A DNA stretch of 58,157 nucleotides, taken from assembly GCF_004348685.1 (NCBI RefSeq), contig NZ_SMKO01000039.1, positions 1 through 58,157 of the forward strand. Reading direction: 5' to 3'. Origin of the DNA: Nonomuraea deserti. GTDB taxonomy: Bacteria > Actinomycetota > Actinomycetes > Streptosporangiales > Streptosporangiaceae. The notes beneath the pieces were generated by a model. That model saw only the letters and a list, made by a program, of their open reading frames with translations. It was not told the origin of the DNA and made no database searches. Position 1 is the stretch's first letter; the number at the start of each line of letters is the position of its first letter. The position numbers and the translations under genes were made by a program. Shown here in pieces: positions 45,511 to 54,956 of the stretch.

Positions 45511-47508
45511 GTGACAGCATCGATGCCGGACCGGCGGACCGTGCTCCGAGGGCTTGCCGCCGCCGGCCTGAGCGGCGCGGCCGGCCCGGCGGCGTACGCC
45601 GGCGTCCCCGCGGACGGGGCGGCGAAGCCCAACATCATCGTGGTTCTCATCGACGACCTCGCCCGGCGGGAGCTGGGCTGTTACGGCAACACGTTCAACG
45701 AGACCCCGCACATGGACCGGCTCGCCGCCGACGGGATCAGGTTCGAGGCGGGCTACTCGGCGGCGCCGGTCTGCTCGCCGACCCGGGCCAGCATCATGAC
45801 GGGGCAGTATCCGGCGCGCGTGGGCATCACCGAGTTCCTCGGCGCCGCCGGTGACGACTTCCTGCCGGCCGGTCACCGGACCCTGCCGGAGACGTTACGC
45901 GACGCCGGCTACCGCACCGGCCTGATCGGCAAGTGGCACCTGAGCGAGACCTACACCGGCCCGGTGCGCGAGCGGCCCGGCAATCCGTGGTCGCACGGTT
46001 TCACCGACGTCATCGCCTCGGAGCAGAAGTACATCGCCGACGGTGACTACTTCCACCCGTACTTCATGCTGCCGGATCTGCCCGCCCGTGAGGAGGACGA
46101 GTACCTCACCGACCGGCTCAACCTGGAGGCCGTGGACTTCGTCACCCGCGCCGAGGACGACGCGCGGCCGTTCTTCCTCTACCTGTCGCACTACGCCACC
46201 CACACGAAACTGGCGGCGCCGCAGCCGCTGGTCGACAAGTACGCCTCGAAGCCGGGCGCCGGAGAGCCGGGCAGGAACCCGGTCCTCGCCGCGATGCTGG
46301 AGGTCATCGACGACGGCGTCGGCATGATCAGGGACACGCTGCGACGGCTCGGCATCGCCGGGAACACGGTCATCCTGCTGCTGTCGGACAACGGCGGCGA
46401 CGGCGGCGTGGCGACCAGCAGCCCGCTGCGCGGCTCCAAGGCGACCCTGTACGAGGGCGGTGTCCGCGTGCCGATGATCGCCTACCACCCGGCAGGGTCC
46501 GGCGGGCGGGTCGTCGACACCCCCTTCAGCACCGTCGACTTCATGCCCACCCTGCTCGACACCGCCGACGTCCCCAGACCGCCGGGACAACACCTCGACG
46601 GCGTCAGCTTCGCCGGCCTGCTGAGCGGCGGCACGGCGCCGCGGCGTACCGACCTCTTCTGGGTGTATCCGCACTGGCACAACCCCGGCGCGCCCACCGC
46701 CGCGGTCCGCCGCGGCCGGTACAAACTGCTGCGGTATCTGCACGACGGGCGGAGCGAGCTGTACGACCTCCTCGCCGATCCCGGCGAGGCCGAGAACCTC
46801 GCCGACCGGCGGCCCGGCGAGACACGACAGCTGCGCGCGGCCCTGGACGCGCACCTGCGCGACGTCGACCTGCTGCCGCCGCGGCCCACGCCGGACAACT
46901 TCCCGGGCCTGGTGCTGGAGCGGGACTTCTCGAGCGGGCTGTCCGGGTTCACCGTCCTGGCACCGGATCCGGAGGGACGTCCCGGGACGGTACGGGCCGC
47001 CGGTGGTGCGCTCACCGTGACCGCGGACGGGGCCGCCGCCTTCGCGCTGCTGCGCTCGGACGTCGTCGCGGACGAGTCGCCGGCCGCGATCGTCGTCAGC
47101 CGGCGCTCGGATGCCGGCGCCGCCGCGCCCACCCAGGACACCCTGTTCGCGGGCCTGGTCAAGGACGCCGGTGACTACCTGGTGGTCTGGTACAACCACC
47201 GGCGCAAGCGCACCGGCTGGGACGTCAGGGTCGGCGGCGAGCTGACCGCCCGGCGCATCGTCCAGCTCGACGGGAGGATCGACTATCCGGGGCCCGACGC
47301 CCGGCTGGCGTGCGTGCTGCACCGTGACGAGCTCACCGCGTACGCGGTGGCGGCCGGCGGCGCCTGGCACTACCTGTTCACCGCCGATGTCGGCCGCTAC
47401 GCACGACTCGACGATCCGGAGGTCCGCGGGCAGTACCGCTACGGCTTCGGCGCCCGCGTCGACGGAGGCACGCTCGCGGTGGAGCGCTTCGCGGTCCGCC
47501 GTCGCTGA
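45511..47508 (+). CDS. Tat-exported sulfatase, arylsulfatase A type, with C-terminal beta-sandwich
   Basis: 665 residues. A Tat signal (RRTVLRGLAAAGLSG) is followed by the sulfatase core: NIIVVLIDDLARRELGCYGN (metal Asp pair), VCSPTRASIMTGQYPAR at about 87-103 with the Cys that is converted to formylglycine, KWHLS, and LLLSDNGGDGG. The last 190 residues (FSGLVLERDF type start near 468, LVVWYNHRRKRTGWDVRVGG) look like a concanavalin/LamG-like module that may bind a sulfated polymer. It acts outside the cell on sulfate esters. The TACTAT box at 45403-45408 may be its promoter. No maturase (FGE) gene is nearby. Confidence 0.88.
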   Translation: MTASMPDRRTVLRGLAAAGLSGAAGPAAYAGVPADGAAKPNIIVVLIDDLARRELGCYGNTFNETPHMDRLAADGIRFEAGYSAAPVCSPTRASIMTGQYPARVGITEFLGAAGDDFLPAGHRTLPETLRDAGYRTGLIGKWHLSETYTGPVRERPGNPWSHGFTDVIASEQKYIADGDYFHPYFMLPDLPAREEDEYLTDRLNLEAVDFVTRAEDDARPFFLYLSHYATHTKLAAPQPLVDKYASKPGAGEPGRNPVLAAMLEVIDDGVGMIRDTLRRLGIAGNTVILLLSDNGGDGGVATSSPLRGSKATLYEGGVRVPMIAYHPAGSGGRVVDTPFSTVDFMPTLLDTADVPRPPGQHLDGVSFAGLLSGGTAPRRTDLFWVYPHWHNPGAPTAAVRRGRYKLLRYLHDGRSELYDLLADPGEAENLADRRPGETRQLRAALDAHLRDVDLLPPRPTPDNFPGLVLERDFSSGLSGFTVLAPDPEGRPGTVRAAGGALTVTADGAAAFALLRSDVVADESPAAIVVSRRSDAGAAAPTQDTLFAGLVKDAGDYLVVWYNHRRKRTGWDVRVGGELTARRIVQLDGRIDYPGPDARLACVLHRDELTAYAVAAGGAWHYLFTADVGRYARLDDPEVRGQYRYGFGARVDGGTLAVERFAVRRR

Positions 47509-47599
47509 CGCCGATGCGGCCCGGCCATGCGGGGGCGTCGTCCGCCGACCGGCGGTCCGGCGCACCTCCCGGGCGCGGGTGCCGTCCCTTCGGCGGCCT

Positions 47600-48040
47600 T
47601 CAGCTGAGCTGTTCGGCCAGTCCGACGATGATGCCCTCGGGGCCGCGGACGTAGCAGAGCAGGTAGCTGTCCTCGAACTGCGCCACCTCGCCGACGAGTT
47701 CGGCGCCGTGGGAGCGCAGGCGGGCGATGACGGCCTCGATGTCGTCGACGGCGAACATGATGCGGCGGATGCCCAGCGTGTTCGCCGGTGCGTCCTTCGG
47801 CTCGGCGCTGATCGCCTTCGGCGTGTGGAACTTCGCCAGCTCGATCCGGCCGTGGCCGTCCGGGGTCCGCAGCATGGCGAAGTCCTGCCGGACGTCGTCG
47901 ATCCCGATGACGCGCTCCACCCAACGTCCCTCGATCGGCCCCTTGCCCTCCAGCACCATGCCGAGTTCGACGAAGAACGCGATGACAGCGTCGAGATCGT
48001 CGACCACGATGAGGACGTTGTCCATCCGCTGGATCGTCAT
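47600..48040 (-). CDS. VOC-family (glyoxalase/bleomycin-resistance-like) protein
   Basis: 146 residues from ATG 48040 (AAGGAG upstream); the longer frame is unsupported. MDNVLIVVDDLDAVIAFFVE and IRRIMFAVDDIEAVIARLRS are the two paired VOC modules; YLLCYVRGPEGIIVGLAE closes the metal site. The family includes lyases, dioxygenases and drug-binding proteins; no substrate is predictable. It stands alone on the minus strand. Confidence 0.88.
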   Translation of the reverse strand: MTIQRMDNVLIVVDDLDAVIAFFVELGMVLEGKGPIEGRWVERVIGIDDVRQDFAMLRTPDGHGRIELAKFHTPKAISAEPKDAPANTLGIRRIMFAVDDIEAVIARLRSHGAELVGEVAQFEDSYLLCYVRGPEGIIVGLAEQLS

Positions 48041-48224
48041 GCTGGGTCTCCTTCGGTGTAATACGGCCACGGTGGCCCGCATCCGTTCCCGAGACGGAGC
48101 TGCCAGGCCGTTCTCGACATCCTCGGCGGCAGCTGCCTCAAGAACCCCTTGACGTGGCAATGCCCGTCACGCGCCGGTCCTACCGTTCAGGCAGTTGCAG
48201 ACCCGGCAGGCCGGGCGGCCGTAC

Positions 48225-48950
48225 CTAGGTCAGAGCGGCCTGCGCCAGGGCCATGCACGCGCTGGCGACCAGCACCGTCAGGACGATCTTCCTGAAGCGC
48301 CGCGGGTCCGTCCGCGCGAAGATCCGGTCGCCCAGCCACCAGCCCACGGCCATGCCGGGGAGGCCGGCGGCGGTCAGGAGCAGGTTGTCCGCGGTCAGCC
48401 GGCCGACGGCGAGGAAACCCAGGACGGCCAGCGCGTCTCCCGCGCAGAACGTCGCCTGGAGCGTCGCGCGGAACTCACGGGGTTGCAGCTCCATCGCCTG
48501 GAACGCCGCGACCACCGGAGGGCCGTTCATGCCGGTCGAGGTCAGCAGCGCCCCGCTGACGAAGCCCGCGGCCGCCGCGGAGCCGGCTCCGCGGCTGAGG
48601 GTCGCCCCGCGTGCGAGGAGGAGGGCGAACGCCAGGACGACGCAGGCGATGAGGACCGACAGGGAGCGTGCGCTCAGCGCGGTGATCGCGAGCAGGCCGA
48701 ACGGCATGCCCACGAGCCCCGCCCCGGTCACCAGCAACGCGGTCCGTCCCTGGACGTGACGCCTCTGGTGGACGGTGATGGCGAGCGCGAGCAGACCTCC
48801 GAGGGCCGTCACCACCGTGACGGCGGTCTGGGGTCCCGCCAGGAGTGTCAGGAGCGGTACGGCGACGAGGGCGAAGCCGAAGCCGCTCAGCGCCTGGGCG
48901 AAGGCCGCCAGTGCTGCGATCACCACCACTCCGGTGACGAGTGCTGTCAT
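48225..48950 (-). CDS. TauE/SafE-family permease
   Basis: 241 residues from ATG 48950 with about eight hydrophobic segments. AAFAQALSGFGFALVAVPLL and ATGFVSGALLTSTGMNGPPVV-type repeats (here AAAAGFVSGALL, STGMNGPPVVAAF) are the two halves of the fold. The family exports sulfite, sulfoacetate or other organic anions. It lies about 100 bp downstream of the aldolase gene on the same strand and may export a product of that pathway. Confidence 0.87.
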   Translation of the reverse strand: MTALVTGVVVIAALAAFAQALSGFGFALVAVPLLTLLAGPQTAVTVVTALGGLLALAITVHQRRHVQGRTALLVTGAGLVGMPFGLLAITALSARSLSVLIACVVLAFALLLARGATLSRGAGSAAAAGFVSGALLTSTGMNGPPVVAAFQAMELQPREFRATLQATFCAGDALAVLGFLAVGRLTADNLLLTAAGLPGMAVGWWLGDRIFARTDPRRFRKIVLTVLVASACMALAQAALT

Positions 48951-49054
48951 CACACGCGCTTCCTTCTGTCCGTTCCATCGGCTCCGGTCGTGTCCCCGGG
49001 CCTCGCGTTCCGCCGCGCCGCGGGGCATTGAAGCACATGGCGTTCCGGCTCCTG

Positions 49055-49807
49055 TCAGTGGTGGTCGGTGGTCAGCGCGTTCGCCTCGTCGAGTGCCGCG
49101 CCGAAGCCTGCCATGAGGGCGCCGTGCTCCATCGTGAGGACGAGCTGGTCGGCTCCGTTCTCGAGCGCGAACGCCTTCTCCGCGGTGGACCAGGCAGGCA
49201 GCACCCAGGGCTTGCCGGCGGCGCGGGCCGCGTCCGCCACGATCCTGAGGTCGGCGAAGTCGTCCTCGGAGCGGGTGTAGGCGCCCCGCCCGCGGCGCAT
49301 GGAGAGGTCGCTGGGACCGAGGAAGACACCGTCGACCGTCGGGAGCGCGAGGATGTCGCCGATCTGGTCGATGGCGCCGGCGTCCTCGATCATCGGGTAC
49401 ACGCGGGTTTCGCGGTCCTGCCGCGCGATCCAGTCGTCGTCGTGGCCGCCGTACCGCGCGGTCCTGCCGCCGGCGAAGCTCCTTTCCCCCAGCGGGGGGA
49501 ACTTCCCGAACGCGCAGACGGCGGCCGCGTGCGCGGCGTTCTCGATGTGGGGCACGACGACGGCGGTGGCGCCGAAGTCGAGAGCCTGCTGGATCGGCCC
49601 CCTCTCCGGCCCCAGCACCTTCGCCAGGACCTCGAGGTTCAGCCCCCGGAGGAAGGGGGTGAAACGTTCCAGGTCGGCGAGGTCGAACGCGCCGTGTTCG
49701 ATGTCGAGGACCACGGCGCCGTAGCCGAGGCCGGCGACGATCTCGGCCGCGGCGAAACCGGGACCGGACAGCCATGCGGCGTACCTTCGGTCCTGCTCAT
49801 GCGTCAT
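49055..49807 (-). CDS. HpcH/HpaI aldolase/citrate lyase family protein
   Basis: 250 residues. EIVAGLGYGAVVLDIEHGAF, GATAVVVPHIENAAHAAAVC, YPMIEDAGAIDQIGDILALP and VDGVFLGPSDLSM are the conserved phosphoenolpyruvate/pyruvate aldolase blocks with the metal ligands Glu and Asp. The enzyme would cleave a 4-hydroxy-2-oxo acid to pyruvate or a related keto acid. It is divergent from the GntR regulator with one operator between them, so it belongs to the regulated pathway. Confidence 0.88.
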   Translation of the reverse strand: MTHEQDRRYAAWLSGPGFAAAEIVAGLGYGAVVLDIEHGAFDLADLERFTPFLRGLNLEVLAKVLGPERGPIQQALDFGATAVVVPHIENAAHAAAVCAFGKFPPLGERSFAGGRTARYGGHDDDWIARQDRETRVYPMIEDAGAIDQIGDILALPTVDGVFLGPSDLSMRRGRGAYTRSEDDFADLRIVADAARAAGKPWVLPAWSTAEKAFALENGADQLVLTMEHGALMAGFGAALDEANALTTDHH

Positions 49808-49829
49808 GGAGTCTCCTTCGGGGTCTGTG

Positions 49830-49847
49830 GTATACGCTGTGTATACA
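49830..49847. promoter_or_regulatory. GntR operator between the aldolase and gntR genes
   Basis: GTATACGCTGTGTATACA: two GTATAC half-sites 11 bp apart. It lies 18 nt before gntR and 23 nt before the aldolase gene. The same arrangement recurs at 56601. Confidence 0.7.
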
Positions 49848-49864
49848 ATGGATGAGGGGGTGGC

Positions 49865-50545
49865 ATGGACCAGTCACTCGACACCGGTCGGGCGATGACC
49901 GCAGGCGAGCGTGCCTACCAGTGGACGCGGGAGGCGATCCTCAGCGGGCGGATCCCCGAGGGGGCGTTCCTCGAGGAGAAGCTCGTCTGTGACGAGGCCG
50001 GGGTGTCACGGACCCCCGTACGCGAGGCGTTCCACCGTCTGGCCGCGGAGAAGTTCATCGACCTGCTGCCCCGGCGGGGCGCCCAGGTGCGGCGCGTGAC
50101 GGCAGGAGAGTTGTTCGAGACCTATGAGATGCGGCTGCTGCTCGAGCTCCACGGCTTCAAGATCCTGTGCGACAAGAGCATCGACATACCGGCCGGACTG
50201 TCCGGGCATCTGGACCGGATGGAGGACCCCGAGCGCGTGGCGCGGGTCCGCGCCGGTGACCGGGACGCCATCGCCGAACACGCGAAGATGGACTTCTTCT
50301 TCCACTACTCCTTCGTGAGGGCGACCGGCAACAGCATCCTGATCGACCTCTACACGAGCCTTCAGCCGCGGCACCAGCGGATCGCGGTCAGCGCCGTGTC
50401 CCTGCGCCCCAAGCGCCTCGAAGTCATCGCCCCGGAGCACCGCACCCTGCTGAAAGCGCTGACCGACCACGACTTCGACACCGCCGAGCGGACCCTGCGG
50501 CATCACCTGCGCCCCGACGAGACGGTCGTCTCCCACCTGAGGTGA
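49865..50545 (+). CDS. FadR-subfamily GntR transcriptional regulator
   Basis: 226 residues from ATG 49865. The wHTH reads AYQWTREAILSGRIPEGAFL, CDEAGVSRTPVREAFHRLAA and IDLLPRRGAQVR. The helical FCD domain follows (ETYEMRLLLELHGFKILCDK, DFFFHYSFVRATGNSILIDL, HRTLLKALTDHDFDTAERTL) with the metal/ligand His. FadR-type regulators usually sense an organic acid intermediate. The operators at 49830 and 56601 place the aldolase gene and the ABC/creatininase operon under it. Confidence 0.9.
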   Translation: MDQSLDTGRAMTAGERAYQWTREAILSGRIPEGAFLEEKLVCDEAGVSRTPVREAFHRLAAEKFIDLLPRRGAQVRRVTAGELFETYEMRLLLELHGFKILCDKSIDIPAGLSGHLDRMEDPERVARVRAGDRDAIAEHAKMDFFFHYSFVRATGNSILIDLYTSLQPRHQRIAVSAVSLRPKRLEVIAPEHRTLLKALTDHDFDTAERTLRHHLRPDETVVSHLR

Positions 50546-50565
50546 CCGACGGATCATCGGCCCCC

Positions 50566-52236
50566 TCACCTCGCCGTCTCCCGCCAGAGCCGGCGGCGTT
50601 CGGCCTGCTCGACGGGGTCGGGCACCGGCGCCGCCGCGATCAGCCGCCTGGTGTACTCCGTCCGCGGGTCGCGCAGCACGTCACGGGCGGGGCCGCTCTC
50701 CACCAGCCGCCCGTGCTGCAGTACGGCGACATCGTGGGAGAGCAGCTCGACGACGCCGAGGTCGTGGCTGATGAACAGGCAGGAGAAGCCGAGCCTGTCC
50801 TGCAGTTCCTGGAACAGCCGCAGAACGGTGGCCTGAACCGAGACGTCGAGCGCCGACGTCGGCTCGTCGGCGATGAGCAGCTCCGGATCGAGCGCCAGCG
50901 CGCGGGCGATGCCGACGCGCTGCCGCTGGCCGCCGGACAGCTCATGAGGGAACCTGTCGGCCCAGCTCGTGGGCAGTTCCACCTGGTCGAGGAGGTTCAG
51001 CACACGCTCGTGGACGGCCCGGCGATCCGCGTAGCGGTTCACGATCATGGGTGCCGCGATCGAGTCTCCGATCGACAACCGCGGGTTCAGCGACGACCCC
51101 GGATCCTGGAAGACCATCGAGTACTTCCTGCGCAAACCGCGCAGTTCCTTCGGCCTGAGGCTCGTCACGTCCTGCCCGCAGATCTCGATGGTGCCGGCCG
51201 ACGCCCGCACCAGGCCGACCATCGCCCGGCCGATCGTGGACTTGCCCGAACCGGACTCGCCCACGAGGCCGAGGACCCTGCCCTTCCCGATGGTGAAACT
51301 GACTCCGTGCACGGCCTTGAAGCCCTTGCGACCCAGCCTCCCCGGGTACTCGACCTCCAGATCGGCGACCCGGAGGGTGGCGCCCCCGCCTGCGCCGGTC
51401 GTGGCCGCGTCCGGTTCCGCGTGCCCTCCGGGCTCCTGCCGCGGCACCGCGGCGAGCAGCTTCCTGGTGTACTCGTGCCGCGGTTCGGAGAAGAGCCGGG
51501 CGACCGGCGCCTCCTCGACGACCTCCCCCTGCCTCATGACCACCACCCGGTCGGCGAGATCGGCGACCACCCCCATGTCGTGGGTGATGATGACGACCGC
51601 CGAGCCGAGGTCCTCCCGCAGGCGGCGGAGCAGCTCGAGGATCTCCGCCTGGACCGTGACGTCGAGGGCCGTGGTCGGCTCGTCGGCGATGATCACCTCC
51701 GGCGAACCGGAGATGGCCATGGCGATCATGGCCCGCTGGCGCTGCCCGCCGGAGAGCTGGTGCGGGTAGCTGTGGATCCGGCGCTCCGGCTCCGGGATCC
51801 CGACCTTCTTCAGCAGTTCCAGCGTCCGCGCACGGGCCTCGGCCGCCGGTACGGGCTCGTGGCACTGGATCGCCTCGATGATCTGCTCCCCGATGGTGTA
51901 GACGGGGTTGAGCGCCGTCATCGGCTCCTGGAAGATCATGGCGATCCTCCTGCCCCGGATGGCGCGGAGAGCCTCTTCGCCGAGGCCGAGCATCTCGGTG
52001 CCGCCGAAACGGATGCTGTCGTGGCGCCGCGCGTTCGGCGCCAGCAGCCCGAGTACGGACATCGAGCTCACGGACTTGCCCGAGCCGGACTCCCCGACCA
52101 GCGCCACCACCTCGCCCTTGGCGACCGAGAAGCTGACGTCCTTCACGGCCGGTGTCCACTCGCCGGCGATCTGGAAGTCCACGGAGAGCCGCTCGACCGA
52201 GAGGATCGGGTCGGAGGGAATCGTGCCGGTTGTCAT
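50566..52236 (-). CDS. Dipeptide/oligopeptide-type ABC transporter, fused double ATP-binding protein
   Basis: 556 residues. Two complete nucleotide-binding domains lie in one chain, equivalent to DppD plus DppF. The first has Walker A GESGSGKS, signature LSGGQRQR and Walker [13 protein letters not shown]; the second (from about 300) has [17 protein letters not shown] and [12 protein letters not shown]. Each ends with the opp/dpp C-terminal motif ([14 protein letters not shown] and [14 protein letters not shown]). It energises uptake through the two permeases upstream. It is the last gene of the operon. Confidence 0.92.
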   Translation of the reverse strand: MTTGTIPSDPILSVERLSVDFQIAGEWTPAVKDVSFSVAKGEVVALVGESGSGKSVSSMSVLGLLAPNARRHDSIRFGGTEMLGLGEEALRAIRGRRIAMIFQEPMTALNPVYTIGEQIIEAIQCHEPVPAAEARARTLELLKKVGIPEPERRIHSYPHQLSGGQRQRAMIAMAISGSPEVIIADEPTTALDVTVQAEILELLRRLREDLGSAVVIITHDMGVVADLADRVVVMRQGEVVEEAPVARLFSEPRHEYTRKLLAAVPRQEPGGHAEPDAATTGAGGGATLRVADLEVEYPGRLGRKGFKAVHGVSFTIGKGRVLGLVGESGSGKSTIGRAMVGLVRASAGTIEICGQDVTSLRPKELRGLRRKYSMVFQDPGSSLNPRLSIGDSIAAPMIVNRYADRRAVHERVLNLLDQVELPTSWADRFPHELSGGQRQRVGIARALALDPELLIADEPTSALDVSVQATVLRLFQELQDRLGFSCLFISHDLGVVELLSHDVAVLQHGRLVESGPARDVLRDPRTEYTRRLIAAAPVPDPVEQAERRRLWRETAR

Positions 52237-52274
52237 GGCCTCTCCTCAGGTGCTCGTGCGGGAAGGACGGCGGG

Positions 52275-53072
52275 CTACTTCGCCGAGGTGTTCCGGTCGT
52301 ACTCCCGGAGGTACGCCGAGCAGAAGCCGATCACGCGCTCGATCCAGATCTCGCCGATCTTCGCGCTGCCCAGGCTCACGTCGCCGGTGCACCCCGTCGA
52401 GCTGACCTCGGAGAAGTCCCAGAAGACGGTCCCGCGGACGTCGTAGCCGGGAATCGCCGCTTCCGTGTAGCTCGTCGGGTTCCAGCCGCTGGAGGACTCC
52501 AGGCCCCCGGCTACGGCGAGGTCGCCCTGCACCTGGTCCGGGAACATCGCGAGCATCGCGGAGTGCTCGGGCTCCGCCCCGTGGCCGTACGCCCTGCCCG
52601 GGTCGTCGTACACGTCGCGCATGAGCGCGTAACCCAGCTGCCACGGATACAGGTGCCCGATCAGGACCCCGAAGTCGCGCCGTGCGTCAAGGCCGGCGCC
52701 CGTGACCGGCCCGACGTTCCCGCCGTTGTTGTCGATGATGACGATGCGCCTGAAGCCGGACCGGACCAGAGCCTCGATGATCTCGTAGGTGACGTTGCGC
52801 AACGTGGCCTGGCTCAGCGAGAGGTTGCCGTTGTAGCCGCGGAACGTCCCGGAGTGTCCGTAGTTGAGGGCCGGAGCGACGTAGCAGCCGTTCTCCTTCG
52901 CCAGCTTGTCCGCGACCCACTCGGCCACGATGGAGTCCTCATGGATCGGCAGGTGCGGCCCGTGCTGTTCGACGGCTCCGATGGGCAGGAGGATGATCGG
53001 ATCCTGCTCCGCCAACTCCTTGACCTGGGTCCAGGAGAGCTCGCCGAGCCTGTGCGTGGCGGGAAGGGCCAT
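52275..53072 (-). CDS. Creatininase-family amidohydrolase with altered metal-site motif
   Basis: 265 residues. LPIGAVEQHGPHLPIHEDS near 30-48 has the usual E, H and D metal ligands; LNYGHSGTFRGYNGNLSLS is the SxxHxxFPGT-like block, and HGAEPEHSAML the late Glu motif. The block that is normally NGHGGN reads DNNGGN, so the metal-ligand His is replaced by Asn. The family opens cyclic amides or cleaves formamides. It lies between the second permease and the ATPase of an uptake operon, so it likely acts on the imported compound. Whether it is active is uncertain. Confidence 0.85.
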   Translation of the reverse strand: MALPATHRLGELSWTQVKELAEQDPIILLPIGAVEQHGPHLPIHEDSIVAEWVADKLAKENGCYVAPALNYGHSGTFRGYNGNLSLSQATLRNVTYEIIEALVRSGFRRIVIIDNNGGNVGPVTGAGLDARRDFGVLIGHLYPWQLGYALMRDVYDDPGRAYGHGAEPEHSAMLAMFPDQVQGDLAVAGGLESSSGWNPTSYTEAAIPGYDVRGTVFWDFSEVSSTGCTGDVSLGSAKIGEIWIERVIGFCSAYLREYDRNTSAK

Positions 53073-53124
53073 GGTGATGAGGTTTCCTTTCTGGATCGCC
53101 GTCGTCGCCGCGGGAGAACGGTGG

Positions 53125-54009
53125 TCAGGTGCGGTGCCGCGGGTCGAGCAGGTCGCGCATGCCGTCCCCGAACACGTTGAGCGCGAGGACGACGAGAATG
53201 ATGAGCACGGACGGGTAGATCAGGAGCGTCGGCTGCACCTCGAGGAAGTCACGTCCCGCGCCGACCATCGTGCCCAGGGACGGAAGCGGCGGCTGCGCCC
53301 CGAGACCGAGGAAGCTCAGGCCCGCCTCCATCTGGATGGCGAAGCTCACCGAGAGGCTGAGCTGGACGATGATCGGCGCGGCCACGTTCGGCAGGATCGT
53401 CTTGACGAGGATGTCGGCCGGCTTCGTGCCCATGATCTCCGAGGCCTCGACGTACTCCATGCTCCTGATCGAGAGCACCTGGCTGTAGACGATCCGGGTG
53501 AACCTCGGAATGTAGAGCACGCCGATGACGAGGACGACGTTGACCAGCGCCGGGCCCAAGATCGCCACCACCGCGATCGCCAGCACGATCGGGGGGAAGC
53601 TGAGCAGCACATCGATGCCGCGCATGATGATCGTCGACACCCAGCGGCCGACGTAACCGGCCACCAGGCCCAGCGCGACCCCGATGACTCCCGCGACCGC
53701 AACCGCCGACAGGGCCACCGCGAGGGAGGTACGGAGCCCGATCAGCAGGCGGGAGAGGACGTCGCGGCCGAAGTCGTCGATGCCCAGCGGCCCGCCGGAG
53801 GTCAGCGGTCTGCCGACGATGTCGCGGTAGTCGTAGGGGGCGATGAGCGGCGCGAACATCGCGACGATGGCGACCAGCAGGAGGAAGGCGCCCGCGATGG
53901 ACGTTCTGCGGTTCGCCACCATCCGCTTGAGAAAGGATTTCCTGCCGGCGCCTTTGACCAGTGGTGTGCCAGGCAGGGCCTGCGCCAGCGACTCCGGAGC
54001 AGTTGCCAT
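53125..54009 (-). CDS. ABC transporter permease, DppC/OppC type
   Basis: 294 residues from ATG 54009, 2 nt after the stop of the first permease. Six hydrophobic segments, the N-terminal cytoplasmic tail, the sequence GPLGIDDFGRDVLSRLLIGL typical of DppC, and the EAA loop EYVEASEIMGTKPADILVKT are visible. It pairs with the DppB-type permease. Confidence 0.9.
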   Translation of the reverse strand: MATAPESLAQALPGTPLVKGAGRKSFLKRMVANRRTSIAGAFLLLVAIVAMFAPLIAPYDYRDIVGRPLTSGGPLGIDDFGRDVLSRLLIGLRTSLAVALSAVAVAGVIGVALGLVAGYVGRWVSTIIMRGIDVLLSFPPIVLAIAVVAILGPALVNVVLVIGVLYIPRFTRIVYSQVLSIRSMEYVEASEIMGTKPADILVKTILPNVAAPIIVQLSLSVSFAIQMEAGLSFLGLGAQPPLPSLGTMVGAGRDFLEVQPTLLIYPSVLIILVVLALNVFGDGMRDLLDPRHRT

Positions 54010-54011
54010 GA

Positions 54012-54956
54012 TCAGTTGTCCTCCGCCCGAGGATCGAGGGCCCTGACCACCAGGTCTCCGACGAGGTTGACCAGGATGACGATGGTCGCCGCGGCGAGAA
54101 CGACGGCCTGGATGACGGGGTAGTCGCGCTGCCCCACGGCGTTCATGAGCAGGGAGCTCATTCCCGGCCACCCGAAGATGGTCTCGACCAGGACCGTGCT
54201 TCCGATGAGCGTCGTCAGCTCGACGGTCGTCATGGAGACCACGGGAAGCATGGCGGTCCGCAGGGCGTGACGTTTGATGACGCGCTTCTCGACGAGCCCT
54301 TTGGCCCGCGCCGTACGGACGTAGTCCGCGTTGAGCGTCTCGAGCATCGCCGCTCTGGTCATCCGGGTGATCACGGCGCATGAGGCCGCCGCCAGCGTGA
54401 CCACCGGGAGGACGAGGATCTGCAAGTGCGCGACGGGGTCGTCCAGCGGCGAGGCGAACCGGCGCGGCGGCAGGATCGGGATGAGGACCGCGAACACCAG
54501 CAGGAGCAGGGTTCCGACGACGAAGACGGGAAGGGAGATCCCGAAGATCGACCCTGCGACCAGTACGTGGTCCGACGGCTTGTCGGCCCGGGTGGCGGCG
54601 ACACGGCCGAGCGCGATACCGGCCACCAGAGAGACCGCCAGGGCGAGCAGGACCAGCTCCAGGGAGTTGCCGAGCCGGGAGGGGAGGTCCTGCATCACCG
54701 CACGGCCGCTGATGAGGGAGGTGCCGAGGTCTCCCTGGAGGAGCCGCACCCAGAATCCGAAGAACTGTCCCAGGAAGGGCTCGTCGAGGTGCATCGCGGC
54801 CCGGGTCAGGGCCACCTGCTCCTCCGTGGCGGCCTCTCCCAGGGCGGCCCTGGCGGGATCGCCGGGGATGAGCCGGGCGAGGAAGAAGACGATGCTTCCG
54901 ACGAGGAGCAACTGGACGATCGCCTGGGTGAATCGTCTGACGAGGAAACGCCTCAC
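54012..54956 (-). CDS. ABC transporter permease, DppB/OppB type
   Basis: 314 residues from GTG 54956, which overlaps the stop of the binding-protein gene (GTGA). FLVRRFTQAIVQLLLVGSIV to RLIPGDPARAALGEAAT is the standard DppB start, and the EAA loop reads NADYVRTARAKGLVEKRVIK. GSTVLVETIFGWPGMSSLL is also typical. Longer starts (to 55001) are unsupported. Confidence 0.9.
   Translation of the reverse strand: MRRFLVRRFTQAIVQLLLVGSIVFFLARLIPGDPARAALGEAATEEQVALTRAAMHLDEPFLGQFFGFWVRLLQGDLGTSLISGRAVMQDLPSRLGNSLELVLLALAVSLVAGIALGRVAATRADKPSDHVLVAGSIFGISLPVFVVGTLLLLVFAVLIPILPPRRFASPLDDPVAHLQILVLPVVTLAAASCAVITRMTRAAMLETLNADYVRTARAKGLVEKRVIKRHALRTAMLPVVSMTTVELTTLIGSTVLVETIFGWPGMSSLLMNAVGQRDYPVIQAVVLAAATIVILVNLVGDLVVRALDPRAEDN

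Noticed and set aside
50542..52446. 634-residue plus-strand frame over the ATPase gene
   Set aside because: Antisense shadow of two intact nucleotide-binding domains.
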